From assembly GCA_033296885.1 (NCBI GenBank), contig MU863877.1:372001-436000 (forward strand): a stretch of 64,000 bases of DNA, in the 5' to 3' direction. Shown in pieces: positions 1 to 10,830 of this stretch; the stretch's first letter is position 1, and each line of letters begins with the position of its first letter. A model generated the notes under the pieces. It was not told the origin of the DNA and did not search any database. It saw only the letters and a list, made by a program, of their open reading frames with translations. A program made the position numbers and the translations under genes. The stretch is from Triangularia verruculosa (lineage: Eukaryota; Ascomycota; Sordariomycetes; Sordariales; Podosporaceae).

Positions 1-1477
1 AACCGACTGAATCTGCCGCTATTGAACAGAAACACAATGAGGTTATTATATGTGTTTGCCTCACAGTCAAGTTGGTCACGGCCACAAAGGGCAAGGGCTG
101 TTTCGGCTTCCTGGCGCGAAACAAGTGGGCTTCCCGTATTTTCGGGCCCGGTTCGGTAGGAGGCCCCGGCCAGATCGGAGACCTGCTTTTACCGCTCAAC
201 ACTGCCGAGTGGGAAAGGGTTTTATGTCTGCAGATAGTAACAAAAATTGCCCAGATGGAGAAAAACCCGGGTTTGATGTGATTTCAAGGCGGTAAGAAAC
301 TGAAGTTGAGTCATGGACTAAGAAGGTGAGGTGGATATCAGACAGCTACGTATCACATTGATCATCCAGGGCGGCCGCAACAGCGAGGGCAGATACCCGC
401 CCAGAATTGACAACCAAGAGTCTAAGCCTCGCTGAACACGTACGATGCGCGAGCAGAATGGGGAAAGGCTAGTTAAGTACAAGCAAGGAAGACAGATGAG
501 GCCTCTATCGCCAGGGGAGGAAGCGCGCTTGACGGGTATGCAGGTTGGCGATGACGGACCTTTTTTTCTTTGTGAAGTGCCGAGACCAAGCGCTGTCCCC
601 GGCGTTAAAACAAGGCTGTGTGGTGATGGTTTGCGGATACCTGGCCTGTGCACGATGCCCCACCAGAAAATGTATGTACCCAAAATAGCACAATTTGGTT
701 GGGCTTGTCCAATCAGGTGTCGGGCCGCGGCCTGTCACGACTTCTCTCCAAACGCCCAGTTGCCCGTTTGGGACGAACCAACGGTGAAAGAAGGGATGCT
801 CAACCACCACTCGTTTCGAGGGTGGCCGCAGTGAACCATCGCCCAGAATATTCCTGATGGGTCCCGAGACCACCGCCGGCCACTGCTGCGAGGTCCGTTG
901 GACAGGACGGCTTCTGCCCGACCTGGCTAACCTGACCCTGCGTCTAAGTTGAGGAGCAAGAATAGCCATATGTTTTTTTTTTGCTGGCTCTTGTCGGTGA
1001 AGAAGGGCGAGAGAGATGCGTCATCTTGCTCTCTTTCGTAGCATCTTTGGTGGCCGCGAGGTGCGGTTGGATCTTTTTTCTTCTCTTTTTCGTCTGTTCT
1101 TTTGCTTGTCTTCGATATACACTCAAGAGTGGTCGCGTCTCGCATCTTGGCCTGTGACCACCTTTTTTTCCTCGCTCTCTTTTTTTCCTACTCACCTACC
1201 ACCGGTCAGGCTTGCTCCTGCGCAAATCACTGACAGTGTTGGGTGTGTTTGAGTCTTGTTCCTTTTTTGGATATTATCTCTTTGCGAATCTCTTATGTGT
1301 CTTTACCGTTTGCTATCCGAACTGAAGGGAAGCAAGAGAAACGTCTTGCTGTTTCAGTGATCGATATTGTGCGACTGCCGGAGTGGGATACATATAGGAC
1401 ACAACTCATACCGAGGCGTTACTTAACGCCTGCTGGCAAGGGTTTATCAGGACCAAGAGGGACACTTCTTCTCCAAG
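1..1477. other. Intergenic region and 5' leader of the first gene
   Basis: No supported gene. Open frames on both strands are short, overlap each other and have no recognisable domain. The last 500 bases are pyrimidine-rich (T run near 971-980, CT-rich stretch about 1060-1200), which is typical of a fungal promoter and leader ahead of the gene starting at 1478. Several ATGs lie in this leader and could act as short upstream frames if transcription begins near 1000. Confidence 0.6.
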
Positions 1478-2794
1478 ATGGCGAGGGGCCGAACAGCACT
1501 CCGGGCGACAGCGCTCGCAATGATATTGGCAACGGCATCGGCGATCCCTACACGCGAGATATTTGCGAGGCAGGAGGATACATGCGGCGCTCCGAACTTT
1601 TCAGAATGCGGCAACGCCAACGTTCCCAGCTCGTTCTGCTGCCCATCAGGCAGTAAATGTCTTGTTCTCGCCGGCAACTCCACGGTTGTCTGCTGCCCAA
1701 ACACCTCAACATGTCAGAAGCTCCGACCTATCAGCTGCGATCTCGAGCTTCAAGACGCCGAAAAGGCACCTGACTCTGTCATCAAGACTACGGCCTTGGG
1801 GGGATCGCTACCAAAATGTGGCTCTGAGTGCTGTCCATTCGGATACGCATGCGTTAATGGCGAGTGTGTCATGAACAGCGATCAGAGAGCAGCGCCGTCA
1901 CAACCATCGACGCCATCGTCCCGCCCTTCTTCCACTCCTAGCACACGGCCATCAACCACAGCAACCCCATCAACAACCTTGACCGCCACCGCCGTACCAC
2001 AGTCCACCGGTCCCCCGATAGCTGGAATAGCAGGCGGCGCCGCGGCCGGAGCAGTGGTGTTGATTATCGCCGGAATACTGGCCTTCATCTTCATCCGCAA
2101 GAGAAAAGCCGCCAAATCACCCTCCTCCTCGTCCAACTCACCACTTAAACTCTCCCGATCAACCTCTTCTTTCGGCAACATCATCTCGGCCCCCATCCTC
2201 CACGACGATAAGCCTGCCCTTCGCACTGACTTTGGAGCTCGACTCCCGCCACCGCAGCTACTTAACAATAACGCGTTTGATCTCCAGCGCAATTCGGTCC
2301 TGTCGTATGACAACAACCAAATTGTCGCTTCACCCCCCACCAATCAACAAAACAACAATAAAAACCCACGGATGTCGAGCGTGGCGTATGGCGGGATAGG
2401 GGATTACTACACCAACATCGCCGGCCAGGGTCAGGAGCAAAATACACAAAGGAAGTATGTTGATATGCCGGACATGCCCGTCAGTGATGACGGCAACCCG
2501 GGGTATCTGATGCCACAGACCCCAGAGCAAAGGGGCAGGGAGCCGAGCAGTGTTAGTATCAATATCTTTGCGGACCCGAGTAATATCACCCCGGACCAGA
2601 CGCCGCAACAAGGAAGCGGGGACAGCAGACGGTATACCGATATGACGACGTTTACGCAGATGCTGGATAGTGCTGGCCTGGATGGAGTCGCCAGAGGAGA
2701 CGGGTACGTGAGTGGGGGGAGTAATGATCAGTACCAATACGGGAATCAGGGTGGTGGTGGTGGTGGTGGTGGATATGGTGGGCTAGGGAGGTAA
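1478..2794 (+). CDS. Cysteine-rich single-pass plasma-membrane protein, function unknown
   Basis: Single exon, 438 residues. An N-terminal signal peptide (about residues 1-22) is followed by an ectodomain with 14 cysteines between C36 and C130. It includes CC pairs in a granulin-like spacing (CCPSGSKC, CCPNTSTC, CCPFGYAC). A Ser/Thr/Pro stalk (about 138-178) follows, then one membrane span (about 183-206) with a basic stop-transfer RKRK, and a 230-residue disordered cytoplasmic tail rich in Asn, Gln, Ser and Tyr that ends in eight glycines. The architecture (secreted Cys module, O-glycosylated stalk, single span, long tail) resembles fungal cell-wall sensors, but no WSC or Mid2 domain is visible. 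The start is the first in-frame ATG before the signal peptide. Function is unknown; a surface sensor or adhesin is inference. Confidence 0.85.
   Translation: MARGRTALRATALAMILATASAIPTREIFARQEDTCGAPNFSECGNANVPSSFCCPSGSKCLVLAGNSTVVCCPNTSTCQKLRPISCDLELQDAEKAPDSVIKTTALGGSLPKCGSECCPFGYACVNGECVMNSDQRAAPSQPSTPSSRPSSTPSTRPSTTATPSTTLTATAVPQSTGPPIAGIAGGAAAGAVVLIIAGILAFIFIRKRKAAKSPSSSSNSPLKLSRSTSSFGNIISAPILHDDKPALRTDFGARLPPPQLLNNNAFDLQRNSVLSYDNNQIVASPPTNQQNNNKNPRMSSVAYGGIGDYYTNIAGQGQEQNTQRKYVDMPDMPVSDDGNPGYLMPQTPEQRGREPSSVSINIFADPSNITPDQTPQQGSGDSRRYTDMTTFTQMLDSAGLDGVARGDGYVSGGSNDQYQYGNQGGGGGGGGYGGLGR
2750..2770 (+). repeat. (GGT)7 microsatellite coding poly-Gly
   Basis: Seven perfect GGT units followed by GGA, in frame, encode eight consecutive glycines near the C terminus of the membrane protein ending at 2794. 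Length variation would keep the frame. Confidence 0.95.
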
Positions 2795-4212
2795 TCGACC
2801 GTTGAGTCTAGGTGGTGAGGAGATCTTCTTTTCTATCATGTCGTTTATTATTGTTTTTACTATCCATGGGAAAGGAGCGGGGCATATATCCACGGCGTTT
2901 TTGACAATTTTTGGGAAACTGGGGATTTAAGAATGGGCTTCTCAAGAAGGGGGAGGGGCAAAGGGTTACAGCATCGATCATTATCTTTTTTTTTGTGTTT
3001 TTTTTTGGGAAAGGTTGGAAGGTTTTATACCCCCTCTCTTTTTGTACTTTTTATACTTTCTTTTTGCCTCCACCCCTGGTGGATGGATGGATATATTTTG
3101 ATCAGTTTTTGCGCTTTTGGGGCAAGGTTTGTAATTATTGGGAATAGAAGTTGTAATTATTCGGTTGACTGATATGGGTGGTTATGTGGTTGGTGGTTGG
3201 TGTTGATGTTTTGTTCTCGAGATCTTGGTTTATTTATCCTGTTTAACGCCTACACTTTTCATGAAGTCATTTTGTCTCGTATGGAGGTCTTGCACGCCAC
3301 CTCTTCATACTGCCAGTGATGATCAGGCGGGCTTGAAGGTGAGATTCAATGGCTACACAAGCCGGTGGCTTTTTTGATCACTCTTGCCCTTGGGTTCCAT
3401 CTCCGAGGATGGTGACCGGCCATTTGGTTCAGTTCCTACTATATCCGTGGTCCTCTGCCTTTGTGCGTTATTGCTCCTGCTGCTCGTTGAACAACTCGAA
3501 TCAGCCCAGGTGCTCGGGACCGATGTGAGGTTGACTGAGCTGTCCATGGGGTTCAAGCCAATATCGACCAAAGACACGGACGGCAGTTACCATCTTTTTG
3601 GCAAGTGCTCTAGCTAGGTACCTACTGAGACGACTCAACGATGTTGGAGTGTTGACACTTGATAGTTGGCAGGGACATGGGAGGCATGTGGATCCTACCC
3701 CATGATCCTCTTGCGGGTTGTGGAACGAAGCGGTGTCGGTTTGCTCCCTTGATTGGCCGCCTGGCACAGCGGAAGGCAGCGGGGAACTGCGGGGAGAGCG
3801 GGATGTGGTCTTGTTCTTGGTAGCACACCCCTGTCATCCGCCCTGCCGCCCCCCTCCGCCCCTGGCAGCTTCCGCGATCACCAGATCCCGTCCATTGGCA
3901 GGAAGCTGCATCCGTTTGACCAACCACTGAATATTCATCTCTGTCGTAGTACCTTCCCTTCTTTTACGCCCGTCACGGAGATACACTTTGACTCAAGAGA
4001 CCCTCTTCCAAACCTGATCATCTGAACTTGAACTTTCTCTCCTCTCTCTCCCATATCAAAACAATACATATTCGCTCCAGACGCCCGGTGCCTCGATAGT
4101 TTCTGATTCCATCATCATCCACTCTCATAGTCCTTTGTTTTTGGCAACTGAACCATCATCCAAAATCTTGTTTTCATAACACGTATCCTTCTCTACAAAC
4201 ACATCAGTCACC
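2795..4212. other. Intergenic: 3' UTR of membrane protein gene and promoter of AMS1
   Basis: No supported gene. The first part is T-rich (about 2980-3075) and fits a 3' UTR. The second part holds an inverted CCAAT box (3750-3758), a C-rich stretch (about 3830-3875) and a CT-rich leader (about 4030-4050) directly upstream of the alpha-mannosidase ATG at 4213. Confidence 0.6.
3750..3758 (-). promoter_or_regulatory. Inverted CCAAT box upstream of AMS1
   Basis: TGATTGGCC on the + strand, reading GGCCAATCA on the - strand. It lies about 455 bases upstream of the alpha-mannosidase start. The heterotrimeric HAP/NF-Y complex binds CCAAT in fungi. The identical 9-mer occurs in two other promoters of the window (25078, 39840). 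Function here is inferred from the motif only. Confidence 0.45.
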
Positions 4213-7200
4213 ATGGGCGGCGAAGACCACTGCGGGAGCGGTCCTAGAAGCGGCTACCCCATACGGGCCCCCAAACCAGTCAGCCAATACATCAGCCAAA
4301 TCTACAAGTCGCGCGTCGGCCAGTTCTACGCCAAAGGCCAATATGCTGAACAGAACCTCCTTTCCATGATGAACGATGCCGTCATCTATGGCGAGCCTCA
4401 TGTCAAGCTTTGGGTGTGGCACGCTCCAGAGCAGAGCAGACCATCTTTCGAACACGCTGTTTCCCACGAGTTTGAAAAGACCAAGGTCGGTGCCAGCTTT
4501 GGTCCGTCTTGGACCACCCACTGGTTCAAGGTCCAAATCACGGTTCCCGACAATGTCCGTGACAAGGAACTGGTCGAGTTTCACTGGGATGCCAACAACG
4601 AAGGGCTGATCTGGTCCGAAGACGGCAAGCCTCTGCAGGGCCTCACTGGCGGTGGTGAGAGAGTGGAGTGGGTTCTGCCCAAGTCCTTTCTGGATGGAAA
4701 GGAGCACACTTTTTACGTCGAGATGGCTTGCAATGGCATGTTTGGGATTGGTCAGGGTGACCTCATCGCTGCCCCTGATCCGAACAGATACTACACCGTC
4801 GAGAGGGCCAACATAGTAGCGGTCAATCCTGACGCCCGCGGACTGCATATTGATACCTGGATCATTGGCGATGCTGCCAAAGAGTTTCCCTCGGACTCTC
4901 CTGAGCAGCATCAAGCTTTGGAAGTCTACAACAGGATCATCGACACCTTTGAACCCGGCAACAAGGACTCGCTCAAGGCATGCCGAAAGATCGCTCAGGA
5001 GTATCTCGGCCCCAATGTCGATTCACACAAGGTGTACGAGAGCGACAAGAAGCCGCTTGTTTTCGGCATTGGTCACTGTCACATTGACAGCTGTTGGCTC
5101 TGGCCTTTCGACGAGACCAAGCGCAAGGTTGCGCGTTCTTGGTCTAACCAGTGTAACTTGATGGAAAAATACCCCGAGCTCAACTTTGCCTGCTCTCAAG
5201 CTCAACAGTACAAGTGGCTCAAGGAACTATATCCCTATGTCTTTGAGCGCGTGAAGCAAAAGGTCAAGGATGGTCAATTTCACCCCATTGGAGGCAGCTG
5301 GGTCGAACACGACACCAATCTGCCGAGCGGCGAGTCCCTTGTCCGTCAGTTCGTGTACGGCCAGCGGTTCTTTGAGGAAAACTTTGGGAAGCGCTGCCAG
5401 ACTTTCTGGCTCCCCGACACTTTCGGATACTCCAGCCAGCTCCCTCAGTTGTGTCGATTGGCCGGCATGACGCGCTTTCTGACCCAAAAGCTGAGTTGGA
5501 ACAACATCAACAAGTTCCCCCACACCACGTTCAACTGGGTTGCGCTGGACGGCTCACAGGTCATCTGCCATATGCCCCCTGCCGAAACATACACAGCGGA
5601 GGCCCATTTCGGCGACGTCAAGCGCAGCATGTCTCAGCACAAGTCCCTTGACCAGGACCCGACCTCCCTTCTTGTCTTTGGAAAAGGAGATGGAGGTGGC
5701 GGTCCTACCTGGCAACATCTTGAAAAGCTCCGCCGCGCTCGTGGTATCAGCGATACCGTAGGTCTTCTTCCACGAGTTCACATGGGCAACTCGGTCGACG
5801 ATTTCTTCGATAATCTCGAAGCCAAGGGTGACAAGCTTGTGACGTGGTATGGCGAGCTGTATTTTGAGTTGCATCGCGGAACATACACCACTCAGTCAAA
5901 CAACAAGCGTAACAATCGGAGAGCCGAGGATGCCCTACGTGCGGTGGAGCTGCTGGCCACTATCGCTTCGATCGAAGGCGACCTCAAGTATCCGAAGAAG
6001 GACATTGATGAGATGTGGGAGGCGGTTCTTCTCTGCCAGTTCCACGACTGTCTGCCTGGGAGTTCGATCGAAATGTGCTACCATGACTCTGACAAGGTGA
6101 GTGGTATGGCCACGCTATGAGGAATGACCAAGAAACTGACATTGTGTAAAGATCTACAAGAAGGTTTTCGAGACGGCCGAGAAGATTCTTCGCGAGGCCT
6201 CGCGGCTCCATGAGGTAGCCGCCAAAGAGGCCACTATGGAGACTGCCCTCGCATTCAACTCGCTTCCTTGGCCTCGTATGGAGATAGTCGAGCTTGCTGA
6301 CAAGGAGCTTGCTGTGGCTGGCGGTTCAGGGCCCTTCATCAAGCTCCGCCCACTGTGTAGCACCGGCGAGAAACCGGTGGCTAAACTGGAGCAGCCTTCT
6401 CCGGGCGTGTTTGTGCTTCAGAATAGTCAGCTGAAGGTCAAGGTAGAAGACGGCCTCATCACCTCGCTCTATGACTTGCAAGCCCACCGAGAGGTGATTC
6501 CCAAGGGGCAAAAGGCCAATCAGTATGTCATTTTCGACGACAAGCCTCTGTACTGGCAGGCTTGGGATGTGGAGGTCTTCCACCTCGACACTCGCAAAGA
6601 GCTCTCCTCGTCGGAGACCAAGGTGCATGAAATCAAGAAGCACCGCGTCAGCGTGATCACCCGGACCAAGATCAGCGACAAGAGCCACATTGAGACGGTG
6701 ATTAGTCTCTCGGCCTCTTCTCCTGGCGAGCAGAGCTACGTTGAGGTCAGCAGCAAGGTGGAGTGGCACGAGACGATGAAGTTTCTCAAGGTTGAGTTCC
6801 CTGTTGATGTCCGCAACACGGAGGCGAGCTACGAGACCCAGTTTGGCGTTGTCCGGCGGCCTACGCATTACAATACGAGCTGGGACATGGCCAAGTTTGA
6901 GGTTTGTTCGCACCGCTTTGCGGACTTGTCGGAGCACGATTATGGTGTTTCGATTCTTAATGACTGCAAGTATGGGTTTGCCACGACGGGCAATCTGATG
7001 CGGTTGTCGCTGCTGCGTAGCTCCAAGGCGCCGGATGCGCACGCTGATATGGGGACGCATGATATTCGGTGGGCTATTTTGCCGCATCAGGGGGGGTTGG
7101 GTCATGTTACGGTGAGGAAGGGGCTGGAGTTTAATAATCCGCTCAAGATTTTTGCGAAGGTGGAGGAGGGGGAGAGGGAGGTGAAGAACTTGTGGCTGCA

Positions 7201-7507
7201 GGGTCGGAAGGTGTGGCTGGATGAGACGAGTAGTTCGGCGCTGGTGCTGGATACGGTTAAGAGGGGGGAGGATGATGACGAGAAGAAGGAGAAGAATGTG
7301 ATTTTGAGGATTTATGATAGTTTGGGGGGGATGGCGAGGGGGAAGGTGAGGACGGTGTGGAAGGTGAAGAGGGTGAGTAAGGTTAATTTGTTGGAGGATG
7401 AGCTGGAGGAGGTGGAGGTTTCGGAGGAGAAGGAGGAGGATGGGGGGCTTTTTTGGTTTGAGTTGAAGCCTTTTGAGGTTGCTACTTTTAAGTTGACGTT
7501 GGCGTAA
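4213..7507 (+). CDS. AMS1: Alpha-mannosidase, GH38, vacuolar/cytosolic Ams1 type
   Basis: Two exons, 4213-6096 and 6152-7507; the 55-nt intron has a GTGAGT donor. The protein is 1079 residues, matching the roughly 1080 of yeast Ams1. GH38 enzymes hydrolyse terminal alpha-mannose with a bound metal ion. Visible signatures are the metal-binding GHCHID (H290, D292) followed by WLWPFDET, the nucleophile in FWLPDTFGY (D402), and the GDGGGGPT loop near residue 494. There is no signal peptide, as expected for Ams1, which reaches the vacuole from the cytosol by selective autophagy and trims free oligosaccharides there. The first exon uses balanced codons, while the last 400 bases shift to G- and T-ending codons. 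It runs tail-to-tail with NOP14. Confidence 0.97.
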
Positions 7508-7792
7508 GTTGGGGGTTGTAGTTTTAGGGGCTGATGAGCAGAGGAGAAGGTTTTGGGAGGTATTGATTGGGTGTGGTTGAATGGATCAATGATTTTAGTT
7601 GTTAGTTGAGATACTAGAGTTTGTGTTGCGTGACGGTGTAGAGAGACAATTGATTTATTTTCCCAATAACACGAATATATACCCGTTGAATGGATGCCTT
7701 TTTAACATTAACAATAACAACAGCAGCAACTAATACATCCATAAGTCCAAATACCAGCAATTTACTCGCTATCTCTCTGTAATGACAGCAGT

Positions 7793-10516
7793 CTACCTCT
7801 TCTTCCTCCTCGCCGCCCTCTCCCTCTCATACGCATTCGCCGCCTGCCCCTCGGTCCCCTGAATCTCAGCAACCAACCTCTTGAACTTCTTCTCGTACGC
7901 CGCGTCCTTCTCCTTTTTGACGCGTAAATTCTCCCTCGCCACAAACGCATTATCCCTCCTCAGCTCCCTCATCGCGCCCTTTCTTTCCCTCTTGTGCTCG
8001 GCCTTTAATTTCGCCATCTCTGCCCTCTCCCTGTCCGGGTCGTAGTGCTTATTCGGATCGAACGCGTCCTCGAACTTGGGGACATATGTTCTGATCGCGA
8101 GCGGCTTGTGGTGGTGCAGCTCCAGGGGTCTCCTTGCCAACTTTGAGATTTGCAGCAGGCGGACGACATGGGAATTGAGGGGGGCGGTGAGGGACACGGG
8201 AAAATGGTGGAGGAGGGGGGGAACGGGGGAGAAAGTTTCGGGAAAGGAGGGGAGGGTTGACCAGAGTGTTGAGGTGGTGTGAAGGAGGGAGAGGGTGGTG
8301 TTGAGGAGGGAAAGTTTGAGTTCTAGAGTAGGGGGTGAGGGGAGGCAGGAGGAGAAGGATAGCTTCCCTAGTGTGGGAAGCGGGTTCGGAAGAAATTTCG
8401 GGAGACGAGTCCCTGCCGGTGGGGTGTGGATTGGAAAATGCCCGATTTTATGATCCATGAAGGGTTTGGCTGATGGGGATAACGCGCAGAGGGTGTTGAG
8501 ACAAAAGTTCATCACTTCGGGGATGTACCGCTTTGAAAACTGCTGGTACTGCACCGCCAGGATGGAGAGGAACGTCCCAGTCGCGTAGTCGGAGAGGGAT
8601 TGAGGCATCTTTTGGCCTAGGTACCGCGCCATGACGATCATGGCTGGGGTGACGACTTGGTGGAAGTGGTCAGATGTAGGAAACGTGGTGCCTACACCCG
8701 CGAGGGTCAAGAGGTCGCCAACCGTCAGAGCCAGGGGGCGGGATTGTTCCATTTCTTGGATGACGGAGCGGTACCCCTTGGCGACTTCGATCGGGAAGCT
8801 CTTGGCTAGGGAGTGAATATGTCTTGTCAAGCCTTCCAATGGAGCAGCCCAGCTGGATTGGTATTGGTTTCCGAGGTGATTGACGTGGCGGACGAGGGCC
8901 TGGGCAAAGTTACCCAGACGCTCCTTGTTCTCGCTCGCGAGTTTGGGGTGGTAGAGCGCTCTGATGCGCTGGGTGGCGACGGGGAGTTGGGTCACGTCGA
9001 TGCCCTTGAATATTTCGAGAAGCTCGTCGTGGGATTGAGGGCAGGGGAAGGTGTATGGGACGCCATTCTCATCGCTGCCCTTGGTGTTGTTGGTGGGTAA
9101 CCGGAAGATACCCTGCTTCGCCTCGGCCTCTGTTAATAGCCCCTTTGTGAACTCGTCGTCGTCGCTGTCTTCCTCCTCTGAGCCAGAGCCAGATTCTTGG
9201 TCTTCGTCACTCTCCTCGTCTTCATCGTCGCTGTCAAACTCCAGTTCTGAGCCACTGGCGACCAAATCATCATCGATCAAAAAGTCGTCTTCATCGTCGA
9301 AACCTAACTCTGTCGCGGTTGGCCGGTATTTGGTGCGTTTTGTAGCAATGCCTTGTCCGAGTCCAAACTCATCGACATCCTCAACATCCATCGCGTCGGA
9401 ATCGTCGTCTCCGCCCTTCTTGCCCTCATCGTCGCTCTCCTGCTCGTCATCTGAAACCTGCTCTCCACGCATACGCTTCAGTCGGTCCTCTTCAAGCTTC
9501 TTTAACCTGTTCGCTTCCTCCGCTGCCTGTTCTTCTTCGGTCTTTGTCTTGTCGGTAGGCGCCGCGCGTTTGTCGGCGGCCATCCGCTTCACCTGGATGT
9601 CGTATTCTCTGTCAAGAGCAGCCTGGTCCTTTCCAGCAATAACAATCGAAGGCTTCTCATCCTTTGTTGGGGGCTTTATTCTGTCGAAGAGAAGTGGCCG
9701 CAAGTCTCTCATTGCTTCGTCGATTTCGGCTCTGAGCTCGTTATCCTCCTCTTTGGCTTCCTGTCGCAGCTCTTTGTGAAGTTTGGATTTGGCGATGATC
9801 TCGTCGTAAATCTCCTTCTTGGTCTTTTTCCTCTCTGGCTGCCCCTCCTCTTGCTCGCCTACCTCTTCGAGAGCTTCCTCAAGACGCTGTCTCTTGAGCG
9901 CACGCTTCTCGGTCTGCGAATTGTCTGATTCGTCACCTGAGCCAACATCCTCCTCGAAATCGTCCTTCAGATACTTTGGTGCGTCGTCATCGTCGAAAAG
10001 GGGCTTGCCCATGTGAGTAAGGCCGCCCATGGCCTCGTCGTCATCCTCCAAGTCAAAAGCGGAGTGCTTCTTGTGGGAGCGTTGCTGTTCGCGGGTATAT
10101 CTCTCGATCATCTTGTCCTCGAGTGACATGTTGGGGTCGTCTTCACCGAAACGTCTATCGATCAGACCGCCGACCTTGTTTCGCCGCTGCATCTCGACAA
10201 GCAGAGTCTCGCGCCGTCTCTGTTCGCCCATGGCTTTGGTCAGGCCAGGCCGGCCGCTGATGCCCATAGCCTCTCTGCTGCTGACGGGTTTGTTTGTGGT
10301 GACTTCAAACTTGGGGCCTCTGGCGTTCGTCTTGAACTGAAAGGGGTTGAACTGCTCGCGGATACTGGCCAGGGCCTCGTGGCGCTGGATGCGCTTCTCG
10401 TTTGATGCCTTTGCATCTTGAGCATTTTGGCGCTTCTGTTTCTTTGATTTCTGGGGACCGATGATTCCTTGGTCCTTGAGCGAAGCCTTGAGCCTCTTCA
10501 GCTGTGAACCGGCCAT
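7793..10516 (-). CDS. NOP14: Nucleolar protein Nop14, SSU processome / 18S rRNA maturation
   Basis: Single exon, 907 residues (yeast about 810). The chosen start is the ATG at 10516 (MAGSQLKRLKASL); the open frame extends 10 codons further upstream, but that part is not Nop14-like. The N terminus is basic with the conserved FNPFQFKTN, then the RREALL/RRNKVGG-type region (about 95-125), FGEDDPNMSLEDKM (about 129-142), a long acidic stretch (about 330-470), and a C-terminal helical half ending in a Lys/Arg-rich tail (AARRKKR). Nop14 is a nucleolar component of the small-subunit processome, acting with Emg1 and Noc4 in 18S rRNA processing and 40S assembly. It is divergent from the gene at 10831 with 314 bases between the starts. 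The coding strand is C-rich around 8160-8400 and G-rich at the 3' end. Confidence 0.96.
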   Translation of the reverse strand: MAGSQLKRLKASLKDQGIIGPQKSKKQKRQNAQDAKASNEKRIQRHEALASIREQFNPFQFKTNARGPKFEVTTNKPVSSREAMGISGRPGLTKAMGEQRRRETLLVEMQRRNKVGGLIDRRFGEDDPNMSLEDKMIERYTREQQRSHKKHSAFDLEDDDEAMGGLTHMGKPLFDDDDAPKYLKDDFEEDVGSGDESDNSQTEKRALKRQRLEEALEEVGEQEEGQPERKKTKKEIYDEIIAKSKLHKELRQEAKEEDNELRAEIDEAMRDLRPLLFDRIKPPTKDEKPSIVIAGKDQAALDREYDIQVKRMAADKRAAPTDKTKTEEEQAAEEANRLKKLEEDRLKRMRGEQVSDDEQESDDEGKKGGDDDSDAMDVEDVDEFGLGQGIATKRTKYRPTATELGFDDEDDFLIDDDLVASGSELEFDSDDEDEESDEDQESGSGSEEEDSDDDEFTKGLLTEAEAKQGIFRLPTNNTKGSDENGVPYTFPCPQSHDELLEIFKGIDVTQLPVATQRIRALYHPKLASENKERLGNFAQALVRHVNHLGNQYQSSWAAPLEGLTRHIHSLAKSFPIEVAKGYRSVIQEMEQSRPLALTVGDLLTLAGVGTTFPTSDHFHQVVTPAMIVMARYLGQKMPQSLSDYATGTFLSILAVQYQQFSKRYIPEVMNFCLNTLCALSPSAKPFMDHKIGHFPIHTPPAGTRLPKFLPNPLPTLGKLSFSSCLPSPPTLELKLSLLNTTLSLLHTTSTLWSTLPSFPETFSPVPPLLHHFPVSLTAPLNSHVVRLLQISKLARRPLELHHHKPLAIRTYVPKFEDAFDPNKHYDPDRERAEMAKLKAEHKRERKGAMRELRRDNAFVARENLRVKKEKDAAYEKKFKRLVAEIQGTEGQAANAYERERAARRKKR

Positions 10517-10830
10517 GATTGCGTTTTTGTCAGAGTTGCGACGCAATTGTCGATTTTCGATGGCCGAACTGTTGTTGAACTCCCAATTCAGAATTTTTGG
10601 CAGAGGATGGACGGCCGCAGCGCTATCTTATCACAGGTGCCCCACCCATTGTAAATTTTGGCGGTGTGTTCCGGCAGAACAGTGCGTGTGCTCAAGCTCG
10701 GCGGCATTAACAAGGGGAAGCTTCTCCAAAGCACCAACCCGCTCTCCACAGTGGGGACTCACTATCACAAGAGCCGGGGCCATGACATGCAGCCTCAACA
10801 TCGACGACGACCATAACCACCGCCGGCATC
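10517..10830. promoter_or_regulatory. Bidirectional promoter region NOP14 / unknown N-anchored protein
   Basis: 314 bases between divergent starts, so both genes must share it. It contains AGCGCTATCTTATC at 10619-10632, a GATA-type sequence that recurs exactly at 25127-25140 in the DOP1/MON1 divergent region. No TATA box is evident. Confidence 0.6.

Noticed and set aside
505..969. 154-codon open frame on the - strand at the left edge
   Set aside because: No domain, overlaps other frames on both strands, and composition looks non-coding.
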